From assembly GCF_900114975.1 (NCBI RefSeq), contig NZ_FOUU01000005.1, positions 1 to 64,000 of the forward strand: a DNA stretch of 64,000 nt, written 5' to 3'. This DNA comes from Thermodesulforhabdus norvegica. GTDB lineage: Bacteria; Desulfobacterota; Syntrophobacteria; Syntrophobacterales; Thermodesulforhabdaceae. Position 1 is the first letter of the stretch. Each line of letters begins with the position of its first letter. A model generated the notes under the pieces. That model saw only the letters and a list, made by a program, of their open reading frames with translations. It did no database searches and was not told where the DNA came from. Positions 18,745-25,594 of the stretch are shown in pieces. The position numbers were made by a program, and so were the translations under genes.

Positions 18745-19056
18745 TTACGAAGGATTTAGCTTTTGTACCAGAATTTTTCTGCTCATACCTCTTCCAATGG
18801 ATATTGTACTGTGGCCTTTCCTGACGATTACGGGGGCCCCACGGCCTCCGGAAACAACTGTAACCTGAACACCCGGGTAAAGCCCCATATGAGCAAGCCT
18901 GGCACACATAAGCCTTCCACCATCAAGGCGAACTAGCCTTACCTGATCCCCCGGTTTTGTCTCGGAAAGGGGTATAACTTCTTCACGACCCGACGTTGAA
19001 CCTCCCCGAGACTCGTAAAACAAACCGCACTTAGGATTGTCATCTTTCATGAGCAT
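18745..19056 (-). CDS. FeoA-domain protein
   Basis: A 103-residue protein with one FeoA (SH3-like) domain in its C-terminal 75 residues: IPLSETKPGDQVRLVRLDGG, ARLAHMGLYPGVQVTVVSGG and PVIVRKGHSTISIGRGMSRK. FeoA domains assist the ferrous-iron transporter FeoB or occur fused to metal-dependent repressors. No feoB is adjacent, so its role here is unproven. The start is either 19056 or the ATG two codons later (19050); the GGTGAGAG upstream fits the second slightly better. It is the last minus-strand gene before the tRNA. Confidence 0.85.
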   Translation of the reverse strand: MLMKDDNPKCGLFYESRGGSTSGREEVIPLSETKPGDQVRLVRLDGGRLMCARLAHMGLYPGVQVTVVSGGRGAPVIVRKGHSTISIGRGMSRKILVQKLNPS

Positions 19057-19198
19057 AAACTCTCACCGTTTTTGCACACCGGGATTTAGCATCCGGTTCT
19101 TAGGTAAAGCAAAGTTTTATTTTCGTCAACGCAACTATTTGTGAAAACAGGCCTGCCCGGTTGTCAGGAGCATCTATCTACCCGGTATATCAAGTGAC

Positions 19199-19228
19199 TT
19201 GACGGGCAAAATTCATACGTGCTATAAA
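19199..19228 (+). promoter_or_regulatory. Sigma-70-type promoter of tRNA-Thr
   Basis: TTGACG at 19199-19204 and TATAAA at 19223-19228 are separated by 18 bases. Transcription would start near 19235, a few bases before the mature tRNA 5' end at 19244. Position and match make this a convincing tRNA promoter. Confidence 0.7.
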
Positions 19229-19243
19229 CGGCACTACTGTTGT

Positions 19244-19318
19244 GCCGGCGTAGCTCAGCGGTAGAGCAGCTGATTCGTAATCAGCAGGCCACCGGTTCAA
19301 ATCCGGTCGCCGGCTCCA
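19244..19318 (+). tRNA. tRNA-Thr (anticodon CGT)
   Basis: The acceptor stem GCCGGCG (19244-19250) pairs with CGCCGGC (19308-19314). The D arm is TAGCTCAGCGGTAGAGCA. The anticodon stem GCTGA/TCAGC encloses the loop TTCGTAA, giving anticodon CGT for the Thr codon ACG. The T arm is CCGGTTCAAATCCGG, and CCA (19316-19318) is encoded in DNA after the discriminator T. No other tRNA is adjacent. The DNA downstream is a decayed accessory region, consistent with use of this gene as an integration site, though no duplicated 3' end was found. Confidence 0.97.
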
Positions 19319-19654
19319 GTGATTTTAGTAGCTCACACAAATTTCCGAAAACGGCAGAATTTGCGGTACGCCTATAGTGCGTCCCCATGGGAAGGTTCCC
19401 GCTGAAGTGAGCCTTCTGTAAAAGCCGCCCCGTGCCGCAAAGGTATGATCACAGGGAAGGACCAGTTCATTCGGCGGGGCCTGAATGTTTGTTTGCCTTT
19501 TTCGGGCCGATTTCATCAAGGGGAAGGAAACGAAGGCCCCGGCCGGAAGCTCCTTCTCGCCGGAGAGCTCCCCTACGGGAATACAACCCCGTCTCCGGGT
19601 CCTTCTCCTGGAGGGGGAAGTTTTACGGCCCGGTTCGGCCCAGCTTTCGAGCGC
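19319..19654. other. Gene-poor stretch after tRNA-Thr; broken coding remnants
   Basis: No intact gene can be supported here. On the minus strand two short readings look protein-like but lack starts or homology that I recognise: one ending near 19470 (containing RFLPLDEIGPKKANKHSG) and one of 64 codons at 19325-19519. The stretch is rich in GGAGCTC/CCGG-type segments unlike the neighbouring operons. I read it as the decayed end of an accessory element lying against the tRNA. Confidence 0.35.
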
Positions 19655-19897
19655 TTAAGGGGTAAAAAAGTCGTGCAACTTTTGTGAATTATAAGGGGGT
19701 CGGGTTCGGCTTTCCCCTGTTCTGCAACCGGTCAGGAAGGGCATCCAGGATGTCCCCTGCTCGTGAACGACATACCCCTGAGCCTTTTCCTCACGGCCGA
19801 GCACACGGTCGTTTTCGTGGAACAGCCTCACAGGAGCTCCGCCCAGGGCAGGACAGCTCACCTGCCAGGCAACCTCGCCTACGTAGAAACGGATCAT
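19655..19897 (-). CDS. Hypothetical small protein in decayed region
   Basis: An 80-codon reading beginning MIRFYVGEVAWQVSCPALGG. Its ATG overlaps, as ATGA, the stop of a 22-residue reading upstream (MARLRGGGRETAINRLGG onward, start near 19968) that has a run of six G before it as a ribosome site. The overlap means either two coupled tiny genes or one gene split by a frameshift. The C-terminal third (after GTSW) is low in structure. I recognise no family. It shares strand with the two small genes upstream, so the set may be remains of one accessory module. Confidence 0.3.
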   Translation of the reverse strand: MIRFYVGEVAWQVSCPALGGAPVRLFHENDRVLGREEKAQGYVVHEQGTSWMPFLTGCRTGESRTRPPYNSQKLHDFFTP

Positions 19898-20085
19898 CTG
19901 ATTGCTTCGGCCAGGCCGCCCAGCCTGTTAATAGCCGTTTCGCGTCCTCCACCTCGCAGACGGGCCATGTTAAAATTTCCCCCCTAACACCTTACCAGGA
20001 TCTGATGGCGTGGATTTTCACCCTGAACAGCTCGTTTTTTCTGCTTTCCGTCCCTTTGTCTGTGGAAACCGAAGCGCTAGGCGGC

Positions 20086-20337
20086 TCATATTCGGCGAGT
20101 TTCGCCCCGGGCAAGTGGGTAATATCCTCCCCCTTTCGGGGCCTTTCTCTGTCTCCCCCTCCTGTTTCTCATTTGAACCACCTCTCGGAAGGGGCAGTTG
20201 GCCAGCGATACGGGGTTTGTGAGGATCGTGAACTTGATTCTGTGCGTTACGCAATATGCGGCGACGTAATCCCATCGCTTTAATAGCCTGACGTGCCGGC
20301 ACCTTCGGCAGGTTGCCGGGATAAAATGTTCATTCAC
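20086..20337 (-). CDS. Small Cys-containing hypothetical protein
   Basis: An 83-codon reading starting MNEHFIPATCRRCRHVRLLK, nine bases after the stop of the TubC-like gene. A CxxC pair near residue 10 and later Cys residues near 29 and 48 (AYCVTHR, LANCPF) suggest a small zinc-binding protein. From about residue 55 the composition turns to Arg/Gly-rich, and another frame in the same place (containing LPGAKLAEYEPPSAS and ending IHAIRSW near 20006) looks equally protein-like. A frameshift in the C-terminal part is therefore possible. Function not recognised. Confidence 0.4.
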   Translation of the reverse strand: MNEHFIPATCRRCRHVRLLKRWDYVAAYCVTHRIKFTILTNPVSLANCPFREVVQMRNRRGRQRKAPKGGGYYPLARGETRRI

Positions 20338-20346
20338 GATGGACGC

Positions 20347-20535
20347 CTATTTGGGGTTCCTCTTCTTCTCGTGGTAATTTTGAATCAAGGCAATGATGCG
20401 TGCTTTGTGTCTACGCAAAAAGTTTACCGCTTCGTCGGCGGTAGACTTCGGAGCCGAGTATTTCAGTTTTTGCCCGTCCAGCCATACACGCAGGCCTTGG
20501 TTCAGGAATTTTCTTAATGCTGATTCCTTGAACAA
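20347..20535 (-). CDS. TubC N-terminal docking-domain-like small protein
   Basis: 62 residues: LRKFLNQGLRVWLDGQKLKY followed by SAPKSTADEAVNFLRRHKARIIALI. This helix, beta-hairpin and helix pattern with GLRVWLDG...LKY...AP resembles the TubC N-terminal docking domain, first known from polyketide/peptide synthetases and found as stand-alone small proteins in mobile regions of Desulfobacterota (family resemblance judged by eye). The start is a TTG with GGGAGG about ten bases upstream. No synthetase is nearby, so docking to a biosynthetic enzyme is unlikely here. Upstream lie three tandem 9-bp repeats that may control it. Confidence 0.55.
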   Translation of the reverse strand: MFKESALRKFLNQGLRVWLDGQKLKYSAPKSTADEAVNFLRRHKARIIALIQNYHEKKRNPK

Positions 20536-20600
20536 TCGAGTTAAACCTCCCAGGTGATGAATTCATTAACTTCTTCGTTTCTAGAAATGATGGGAAATTT

Positions 20601-20627
20601 ACTGCCCGCACTGTCCATACTGTCCGC
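20601..20627. repeat. Three tandem 9-bp direct repeats (iteron-like)
   Basis: ACTGCCCGC, ACTGTCCAT and ACTGTCCGC follow one another without gap, 66-92 bases upstream of the TubC-like gene start. They share ACTGYCC. The spacing of nine bases is near one helical turn, so a regulator could bind along one face of the DNA. It is a plausible operator or replication-type iteron of a former mobile element. Confidence 0.5.
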
Positions 20628-20664
20628 CTTATGGCATATAAAAAACACCTCCACCTCTGCCATC

Positions 20665-20712
20665 GCTACAACCCAAAATCGGACAATCTGTGTGCTACAA
20701 AAGCCGGACAAT
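20665..20712. repeat. Two imperfect direct repeats resembling an IS end
   Basis: GCTACAACCCAAAATCGGACAAT (stated as two parts: GCTACAACCC, AAAATCGGACAAT; 20665-20687) is repeated as GCTACAAAAGCCGGACAAT (20694-20712), each followed by a TGTGT-containing tail. Closely spaced terminal repeats ending in CGGACAAT occur in IS21/IS481-type elements. No transposase is left, so this could be a solo end; I have no alignment to prove it. Confidence 0.35.
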
Positions 20713-21126
20713 TAATGTGTTGCTAACACAGGCTCGATTAATTCTTGATTTTGTAATTAAATTTAATTAGCATAAACGCCGTTTAGAAAAGCCTTTTCAA
20801 TCGGAAAAAACCGGCCTTGCTGTGAAAGCGGGTGCGTAAAATTTTCATTTCGTTAAGACGTCAGTCTGAAGTTTTTACTATGTCTCAGTTCCTGGCGGGT
20901 AACTCGTGGGTTTGTCTCACTATAAGTCCGTCCCCGACCTTTACCGATTAAGGCCGGTCCGTTCAGGGAGAGAAGGCATAACCGGAATTAAATCGGCTAT
21001 AGAAGTAAGCCCGTACTTTCGTGGATTGCCTGATATAGGGGAAAGCTGGGACAAGCTCTTTATGTCTTAAAGCTTAGCCTTTTGGCCTGTTTGTGGTTAT
21101 AACTTGCTAAAATTCGGAGGGTAGGT
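20713..21126. other. Intergenic stretch upstream of the TRAP binding protein
   Basis: No gene is well supported. One plus-strand reading of 54 codons (20906-21070, GTG start, containing GIKSAIEVSPYFRGLPDIG) looks protein-like but lacks a ribosome site and is not recognised. It may be the remnant of a larger gene. AT-rich DNA at 20730-20800 and the TATAAC/TAAAAT sequences near 21090-21110 could hold the promoter of the downstream gene, without a clear -35. Confidence 0.3.
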
Positions 21127-22221
21127 ATGGATCGGAGGTCTTTTATCAAGAAGCTTGGTACCGGTGCAATTGCGGCAACGGCTGCCACGACTCTTCAGGC
21201 ACCCTATGTTTGGCCCAAAGGGAAAACCTATCACTGGAGAATGGTGACCACCTGGCCACCTGATCTGCCGGTGCTTCAGACCGGAGCAGAGCGGTTTGCA
21301 AAGCGCGTTGAAGAAATGAGTGAAGGGCGTTTGAAGATCGATGTTTATGCGGGTGGCGAGCTGGTCCCACCGCTGGGCACCTTTGATGCAGTGTCCCAGG
21401 GAACTGTTGAGTGCGGGAGTGGCGCATCTTACTACTGGGCAGGAAAAACCCCGGCGGCACAGTGGTTCTCGGCCGTTCCGTTCGGACTGAATGCCCAGGG
21501 GATGAACGCATGGTTCTATTCGGGTGGCGGACTTCAGCTATGGGAAGAAGTCTATGCGCCCTTCAACGTTATTCCCAGGCCTCAGGGTAATACGGGCGTT
21601 CAGATGGGAGGATGGTTTAACAAAAAGATCGAAACAATAGACGATTTTAAGGGTCTTAAGATGCGGATTCCCGGCCTGGGAGGCAAGGTTATATCAAAGG
21701 CGGGTGCTACGGTGGTTTTGCTTGCGGGCGGTGAGATTTACACGTCTCTTGAACGAGGCGTTATCGATGCGACCGAATGGGTAGGCCCTCTACACGATCT
21801 CCGAATGGGATTTTACCAGGCTGCAAAGTACTACTACTATCCCGGATGGCATGAACCCGGTACGACCCTTGAGGTAATCTTCAACAAGAAGGCTTACGAA
21901 TCACTGCCCGTTGATCTGCAAAGAATCATAGATGTAGCCGCGGCAGAGACCAACCTCTGGAGCCTCTGTGAATTTGAAGCTCAGAACGGAGCGGCCCTCC
22001 AGACACTTGTCAATGAGCACAAGGTTCAGCTCGTTAGGTTTCCCGATCAGGTTCTCGAGAATCTGAGAAAGCTTGCTGAAGAAACCATTGAGGAAGAGGC
22101 AAACAAGGATCCCATGGCGAGAAAGGTTCACGAGGCTTTCAAGGCTTTCAAGGCAAGAGTAGGCGCCTGGGGGACCGTATCTGAAGCGGCCTACTATAAG
22201 GCCATAGGGCTTTCGGCTTAA
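21127..22221 (+). CDS. TRAP transporter substrate-binding protein (DctP/TakP type), Tat-exported
   Basis: A 364-residue periplasmic solute receptor. It begins with a Tat signal, MDRRSFIKKLGTGAIAATAA, with RR followed by SFIKK and an Ala-rich region. The mature part shows TRAP receptor features: WPPDLPVLQTGAERFAKRVE, GWFNKKIETIDDFKGLKMRI, the conserved Arg in KMRIPG that binds the substrate carboxylate, and DATEWVGPLHDLRMGFYQ. The last segment and length match the TakP subgroup for 2-oxo acids and related carboxylates (inference). GGAGGG lies before the ATG. The membrane subunits DctQ and DctM are not adjacent on either side, so it is an orphan receptor, and it has a strong terminator directly after it. 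Confidence 0.9.
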   Translation: MDRRSFIKKLGTGAIAATAATTLQAPYVWPKGKTYHWRMVTTWPPDLPVLQTGAERFAKRVEEMSEGRLKIDVYAGGELVPPLGTFDAVSQGTVECGSGASYYWAGKTPAAQWFSAVPFGLNAQGMNAWFYSGGGLQLWEEVYAPFNVIPRPQGNTGVQMGGWFNKKIETIDDFKGLKMRIPGLGGKVISKAGATVVLLAGGEIYTSLERGVIDATEWVGPLHDLRMGFYQAAKYYYYPGWHEPGTTLEVIFNKKAYESLPVDLQRIIDVAAAETNLWSLCEFEAQNGAALQTLVNEHKVQLVRFPDQVLENLRKLAEETIEEEANKDPMARKVHEAFKAFKARVGAWGTVSEAAYYKAIGLSA

Positions 22222-22229
22222 AAAGCGAT

Positions 22230-22260
22230 GGGCAGGGGCGTTCCCGCCCCGTGCCCTTTA
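22230..22260 (+). terminator. Intrinsic terminator after the TRAP binding protein
   Basis: GGGCAGGGGCG (22230-22240) pairs with CGCCCCGTGCCC (22245-22256) across a TTCC loop with one bulged base, followed by TTTATTTATT. It sits directly after the gene and also before the convergent receiver gene, so it may serve both strands. Confidence 0.75.
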
Positions 22261-22644
22261 TTTATTGGACCGGACTTTCTTTTCCATGGAATGCTCTATT
22301 TTGCTGATTAAATCTTTTACATCACAGGGTTTCAGGCAATACTCGTAGCCTCCCAGTTGCATGATTTTGACGGCAACGTCCACAGAAGCGTGTCCTGTGA
22401 GAACTATTACTTCGACCTGTGGAGACATCTGTTTGATTTTTTCCAGTGCGGTAATTCCGTTCATACCCGGCATGCGAATGTCCAGAAGTACAACATCATA
22501 GGACGAACCCGAGAGTTTCTCAAGAGCCTGAGATCCCGATGAAGCATCGTCCACGAAAAATCCTTCCAGTTGCAGGTTTTTCTTGAGGGTCTTTCTGAAG
22601 CGATCTTCATCGTCCACAATGAGTATCCTGGCCTTCTCGGACAT
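22258..22644 (-). CDS. Stand-alone response-regulator receiver domain
   Basis: 128 residues consisting of a receiver domain only. Phosphorylation pocket: DDED near residue 11, phospho-acceptor Asp in DVVLLDIRMPGMNGIT (about residue 56), Thr in VIVLTGHAS and Lys in EYCLKPCDVKDL. There is no output domain, so it acts by protein contact (CheY/Spo0F-like) or as a phospho-relay. GGAGGATCTTAAG gives a good ribosome site, two bases after the upstream stop. It is the last gene of the TauE operon. The cognate kinase is not in the window. Confidence 0.93.
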   Translation of the reverse strand: MSEKARILIVDDEDRFRKTLKKNLQLEGFFVDDASSGSQALEKLSGSSYDVVLLDIRMPGMNGITALEKIKQMSPQVEVIVLTGHASVDVAVKIMQLGGYEYCLKPCDVKDLISKIEHSMEKKVRSNK

Positions 22645-22645
22645 C

Positions 22646-23425
22646 TTAAGATCCTCCGATTCCTGCGGCGCGCCTTATATCGTCGAAGTTCCATGAGACC
22701 CCGGAAGGTTTCAGATCCCCTTGAAAATGCATCACCTCTGCCGCCGCTCTCGATCCGTTTATCTTCAAAACCCTTGCCAGGCCCGCGATGTTTCCGTTTA
22801 CGTCGATTAATGCCAGGGGCTGTCCCGGCTCGATGTCGTCTTCCCGGGAAATAAGAAAATACACGTAAGCCTTCCCGCCTTCGGACCTGAAGTCCCTTAT
22901 TTCCCCGAAGTTTTTCTGTTTTTTTTCACGCAGTAGCGATATGCAATAGGATACCATCATGAGAATCATCAGAATGGTGGAGGAAATTGCCGCTATGATC
23001 CAGGGATTCCACCCGGCCCACTTTTCGAAGAGTGAATAAGAATCCGCCAGAAGCGCCTTTCTCGTCGGGAATATCTTTAGACGATAGACCTGTTCTTTTC
23101 TCTCATAGCCCGGGTAGGTTACGGATATCGTGCAGTCTGCCGGAACCGTATTTTCCGGTATTTCTATCCTCCCGTGCCACAACCTGCCACGAATCTCTGT
23201 AACCGAAGGCCTTATTGAGGAACAGGAGGATGAGAAGGAAATCGAAGCGGCCTGCTCGATCGGTCCCGGAGCTTTCTCAACGATCTTAACCACCTGACCC
23301 GGCACAGCGGAGTATTCCCTTTTTGGTTTCCGGAAGCCAGCAACACAGCCGTCCATGATGGAGACTACAAACACAACGCCTGTTATCAGCCCGAGGAGCC
23401 CCACGGTTTTCGATAGGTACTTCAT
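22646..23425 (-). CDS. Membrane-anchored protein of unknown function in the TauE operon
   Basis: About 259 residues. An N-terminal signal anchor or lipoprotein-like segment (KTVGLLGLITGVVFVVSIMDGC) is followed by an extracytoplasmic beta-rich part of about 100 residues, a second hydrophobic helix (WIIAAISSTILMILMMVSYCI, about residues 129-150), and a cytoplasmic C-terminal domain with YVYFLISREDDIEPGQPLAL. The start at 23425 has AGAGGT about eight bases upstream; an earlier in-frame start at 23470 would run into the neighbouring gene. I do not recognise the family. Position between a small membrane protein and a lone receiver suggests a sensor or signalling role for the exporter operon. Confidence 0.75.
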   Translation of the reverse strand: MKYLSKTVGLLGLITGVVFVVSIMDGCVAGFRKPKREYSAVPGQVVKIVEKAPGPIEQAASISFSSSCSSIRPSVTEIRGRLWHGRIEIPENTVPADCTISVTYPGYERKEQVYRLKIFPTRKALLADSYSLFEKWAGWNPWIIAAISSTILMILMMVSYCISLLREKKQKNFGEIRDFRSEGGKAYVYFLISREDDIEPGQPLALIDVNGNIAGLARVLKINGSRAAAEVMHFQGDLKPSGVSWNFDDIRRAAGIGGS

Positions 23426-23432
23426 CGGTGTG

Positions 23433-23651
23433 TTACCTCTTGTCCGGAGTTGAGGTCCCGGTGCCTGCAAGACTTTTTATAATCTTACGGCATGTCAGGA
23501 CCGTCAGAGCGGCTGCAGGAACGAAAATACTGAGAAATGTAGAACTGAGATCCCCGTATATGGAACCCAGGTACATTGCCAGAATGAGTTCAAGTAACAA
23601 GAGGGTATCCATCGTAATGAGAACTGCCCATTGCCGCCTGTTGAGGTTCAT
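23433..23651 (-). CDS. Small two-helix membrane protein
   Basis: 72 residues with two predicted membrane helices (WAVLITMDTLLLLELILAMY and FLSIFVPAAALTVLTC) and a positively charged tail. GGGAGGAAGAA precedes the ATG. No family recognised. It lies in the middle of the TauE operon, seven bases before the next gene, and is probably a membrane partner of it. Confidence 0.7.
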   Translation of the reverse strand: MNLNRRQWAVLITMDTLLLLELILAMYLGSIYGDLSSTFLSIFVPAAALTVLTCRKIIKSLAGTGTSTPDKR

Positions 23652-23670
23652 TTCTTCCTCCCGATTCTGA

Positions 23671-23711
23671 GGGGTTTCTCCGGCCGGGGGGAGTAGAGCC
23701 GGAGAAACCCC
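23671..23711 (-). other. 14-bp perfect hairpin inside the TauE operon
   Basis: GGGGTTTCTCCGGC (23671-23684) is the exact inverse complement of GCCGGAGAAACCCC (23698-23711), with a 13-base loop. It lies between the exported-protein gene and the small membrane protein gene. No T-run follows on the minus strand, so it likely acts as an RNA processing or stabilising element that sets different levels for the proximal and distal genes. Confidence 0.6.
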
Positions 23712-23730
23712 TGAAGTGTGTTTGATGCTG

Positions 23731-24081
23731 CTACTTCTTACGGAGGTCCTGCTTGGAGACGTTCATGATCCGGAGTGCGACATTGCTACCATCCTGCTCG
23801 ATGTAGGCAATACGGAGGATATCTCCCGGTTCTGGAGGAATACCGATCAGGGTGTTCTTCGTGAGCCTGAGGTGGAGATGTCTGCCTGTGGGCATGCCGT
23901 AAGGGTGTTCTTGAGAAAAGTTCGTATCGTATTCCTCTATGGTTACTTCACCCTTTTCCCTGTCAAAGGAGATGCACTTTCCCTGTGCCACCTCCGCGTC
24001 GATTGCGAGAATCTGCGGGGCGAAGATGGTCGAGATACTGAGGAAAAGCACTGCAGTTACAAAATAGGCTGTCTTCCTCAT
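23731..24081 (-). CDS. Exported hypothetical protein in the TauE operon
   Basis: 116 residues with a clear Sec signal peptide (MRKTAYFVTAVLFLSISTIF, cleavage likely after AQILA). The mature 90 residues look like a small beta-barrel: GKCISFDREKGEVTIEEYDT, LRLTKNTLIGIPPEPGDILR and VALRIMNVSKQDLRKK. The recurrent strand pattern resembles OB-like small periplasmic proteins, but no family is recognised. GGAGGGCGGTC is its ribosome site. It follows the exporter gene by 18 bases. Confidence 0.75.
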   Translation of the reverse strand: MRKTAYFVTAVLFLSISTIFAPQILAIDAEVAQGKCISFDREKGEVTIEEYDTNFSQEHPYGMPTGRHLHLRLTKNTLIGIPPEPGDILRIAYIEQDGSNVALRIMNVSKQDLRKK

Positions 24082-24099
24082 GACCGCCCTCCTTGCGTT

Positions 24100-25134
24100 T
24101 TAGGAATGAACAGAAGCCAGGCGAGCTTTTTTCTCACGCAGTTCTGCGGCGGCTCCTTTGAACATTATTATCATGATGTAGAGAGAAATAACCGTGATTG
24201 CACCGAGTATAAGAATGGCCGCAGGAAGATTATATTTGAACTGCTTGAGAATGATGGAGATCATGCAACACACCACGGCACAGCCGAAGGCAACTCTGAT
24301 TCCGTAGCCCTTGGAGTATTTGGTTGCAACCGTTCCGATCTGTGCCCCAATTGCCGCTCCGGTAAGCATTATGAATACGGCGACCAGCTCAATACGGCCC
24401 TTGAGCGAATAGGTGAATGCTCCGTAAAGTCCCGAAATCATGACCTCGAAAAGGTCTGTTCCGACGGCTATATGGGTAGGGCATCCGACGAAGTAAACCA
24501 GAGCCGGCATTCTCAGAAGCCCACCGCCGATTCCCAGAAATCCTGCAAGAACCCCGGTAGCGTAGCTAACCATAATGGGAAGCCAGGCGGAACAGGTGAA
24601 ACCCGCTGTTTTGAAATGCATCATGGGAGGTATTTTGATCCTGTGCAGGGTTTTATACCAGGTAATTCCTTCGGTGCCCTTTTCACCTTCAACGATGCCC
24701 ATTCTTTTCTTTTTTACCGCCTTGGCGTAGTCAACGAAGACCATAAGCGCTATGAGAAACAGGAAGACCACATAAACCCACCGAACGACCGAGCCGACCC
24801 TGCCGATTCTTTCGAGCCACATGACGAGCCGGGCTCCGCACTCTATCCCGACCATGGTTCCCACCAGCATGACGATGCCCAGCTTGTAATCGACATTTCC
24901 GAATTTGCTGTGTCTGAAGGTCGAAACCATCGACTTCCCGGCTATGTGGGCTATATCGGTTCCGATGGCAAAGGCCATGGGAAATCCCAGAATATTGAGC
25001 CCCGGCGTAACCATCCATGCGCCGCCCATACCGAAGAAACCACCGATCACGCCGACACTGAAGCCTATGAGCACAAGCCCCGGCCAGAATATCTTGAAAC
25101 CAGCTATAGGCATGTAAAGATAAAGCCAATCCAT
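24100..25134 (-). CDS. TauE/SafE (TSUP) family anion exporter
   Basis: A 344-residue inner-membrane transporter. Two Gly-rich family repeats are visible: GVIGGFFGMGGAWMVTPGLN near residue 26 and GVLAGFLGIGGGLLRMPALV near 193, each with the GxGG pattern, and about eight to nine hydrophobic segments. A long cytoplasmic loop separates the halves, as in the versions common in sulfate reducers. TSUP proteins move sulfite, sulfonates or other small anions; sulfite export is the obvious guess for this lineage but is not shown. AAGGAGG lies before the ATG. It is the second gene of a six-gene operon under a candidate sigma-54 promoter. Confidence 0.92.
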   Translation of the reverse strand: MDWLYLYMPIAGFKIFWPGLVLIGFSVGVIGGFFGMGGAWMVTPGLNILGFPMAFAIGTDIAHIAGKSMVSTFRHSKFGNVDYKLGIVMLVGTMVGIECGARLVMWLERIGRVGSVVRWVYVVFLFLIALMVFVDYAKAVKKKRMGIVEGEKGTEGITWYKTLHRIKIPPMMHFKTAGFTCSAWLPIMVSYATGVLAGFLGIGGGLLRMPALVYFVGCPTHIAVGTDLFEVMISGLYGAFTYSLKGRIELVAVFIMLTGAAIGAQIGTVATKYSKGYGIRVAFGCAVVCCMISIILKQFKYNLPAAILILGAITVISLYIMIIMFKGAAAELREKKARLASVHS

Positions 25135-25154
25135 GGCAACCTCCTTTAAGTTTT

Positions 25155-25454
25155 TTAATGTTCAATGATTTTTCTCGTTTTCAGATCAAGTCCGGTTCTC
25201 GCCATTATGAAGTCCATCAAAAGCCCCAGCAGACATCCGTAGGCAGCCGTAAGCACAACGGCCCAGAAGGCAAATAGCGTGATGTTTGTGTTGTACATGT
25301 TGGCGAAGTAGTGCAGTATGGGGTTGGAAATTCGCCTTGTGTCGGCCACAACCACGAGCATACTGGCCTTACCACCGCCGGCCCAAACCATCGACGGGGC
25401 AAAAATAAACAGAAAGCCAATTAACCCCATCAGCTTCTTTTTGATTTTCTCCAT
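25155..25454 (-). CDS. Small membrane protein, first gene of the TauE operon
   Basis: 99 residues: an N-terminal hydrophobic signal (LMGLIGFLFIFAPSMVWAGG), an extracytoplasmic part of about 30 residues with ADTRRISNPILHYFANMYN, then one membrane helix (LFAFWAVVLTAAYGCLLGLL) and a charged tail. A perfect AGGAGGTG ribosome site precedes the ATG. Not a known family to me; proteins of this layout ride with TauE/SafE in Desulfobacterota and may be an accessory subunit (inference). Confidence 0.75.
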   Translation of the reverse strand: MEKIKKKLMGLIGFLFIFAPSMVWAGGGKASMLVVVADTRRISNPILHYFANMYNTNITLFAFWAVVLTAAYGCLLGLLMDFIMARTGLDLKTRKIIEH

Positions 25455-25503
25455 ACCGACACCTCCTGAAAAAGTTTGTCCGTCTCCGTGCCCACATAAC
25501 GGC

Positions 25504-25521
25504 AGGGCAAAAGGCGTGCCT
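25504..25521 (-). promoter_or_regulatory. Sigma-54 (RpoN) promoter of the TauE operon
   Basis: Read on the minus strand the site is AGGCACGCCTTTTGCCC. It has the GG and GC pair with exactly ten bases between, and matches the consensus GGCACG-N4-TTGC. Transcription would begin near 25496, giving a leader of about 40 bases before the ATG at 25454. Such a promoter requires an enhancer-binding activator. Confidence 0.7.
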
Positions 25522-25594
25522 CTACTGATCTGATGTAAAGTAGCTGTAATTACGGCAGGTTATGGTTGTCGGGTTGGAATATACGGATTGTTTC

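Noticed and set aside
19684-20283. A 199-codon plus-strand open reading frame in the region after tRNA-Thr
   Set aside because: It has no ribosome site or recognisable motif and is antisense to the minus-strand small genes, of which one fits the TubC-like pattern.
20265-20330. Inverted GCCGGCA / TGCCGG segments as a copy of the tRNA 3' end
   Set aside because: Only the short GCCGG core matches; no stretch equals the T-arm and acceptor end, so it is not an att site.
23716-25149. A 477-codon plus-strand open reading frame
   Set aside because: It is antisense to the TauE exporter and exported-protein genes, is low in recognisable structure (many His, Asp and Gly), and the opposite frame has clear family motifs and ribosome sites.
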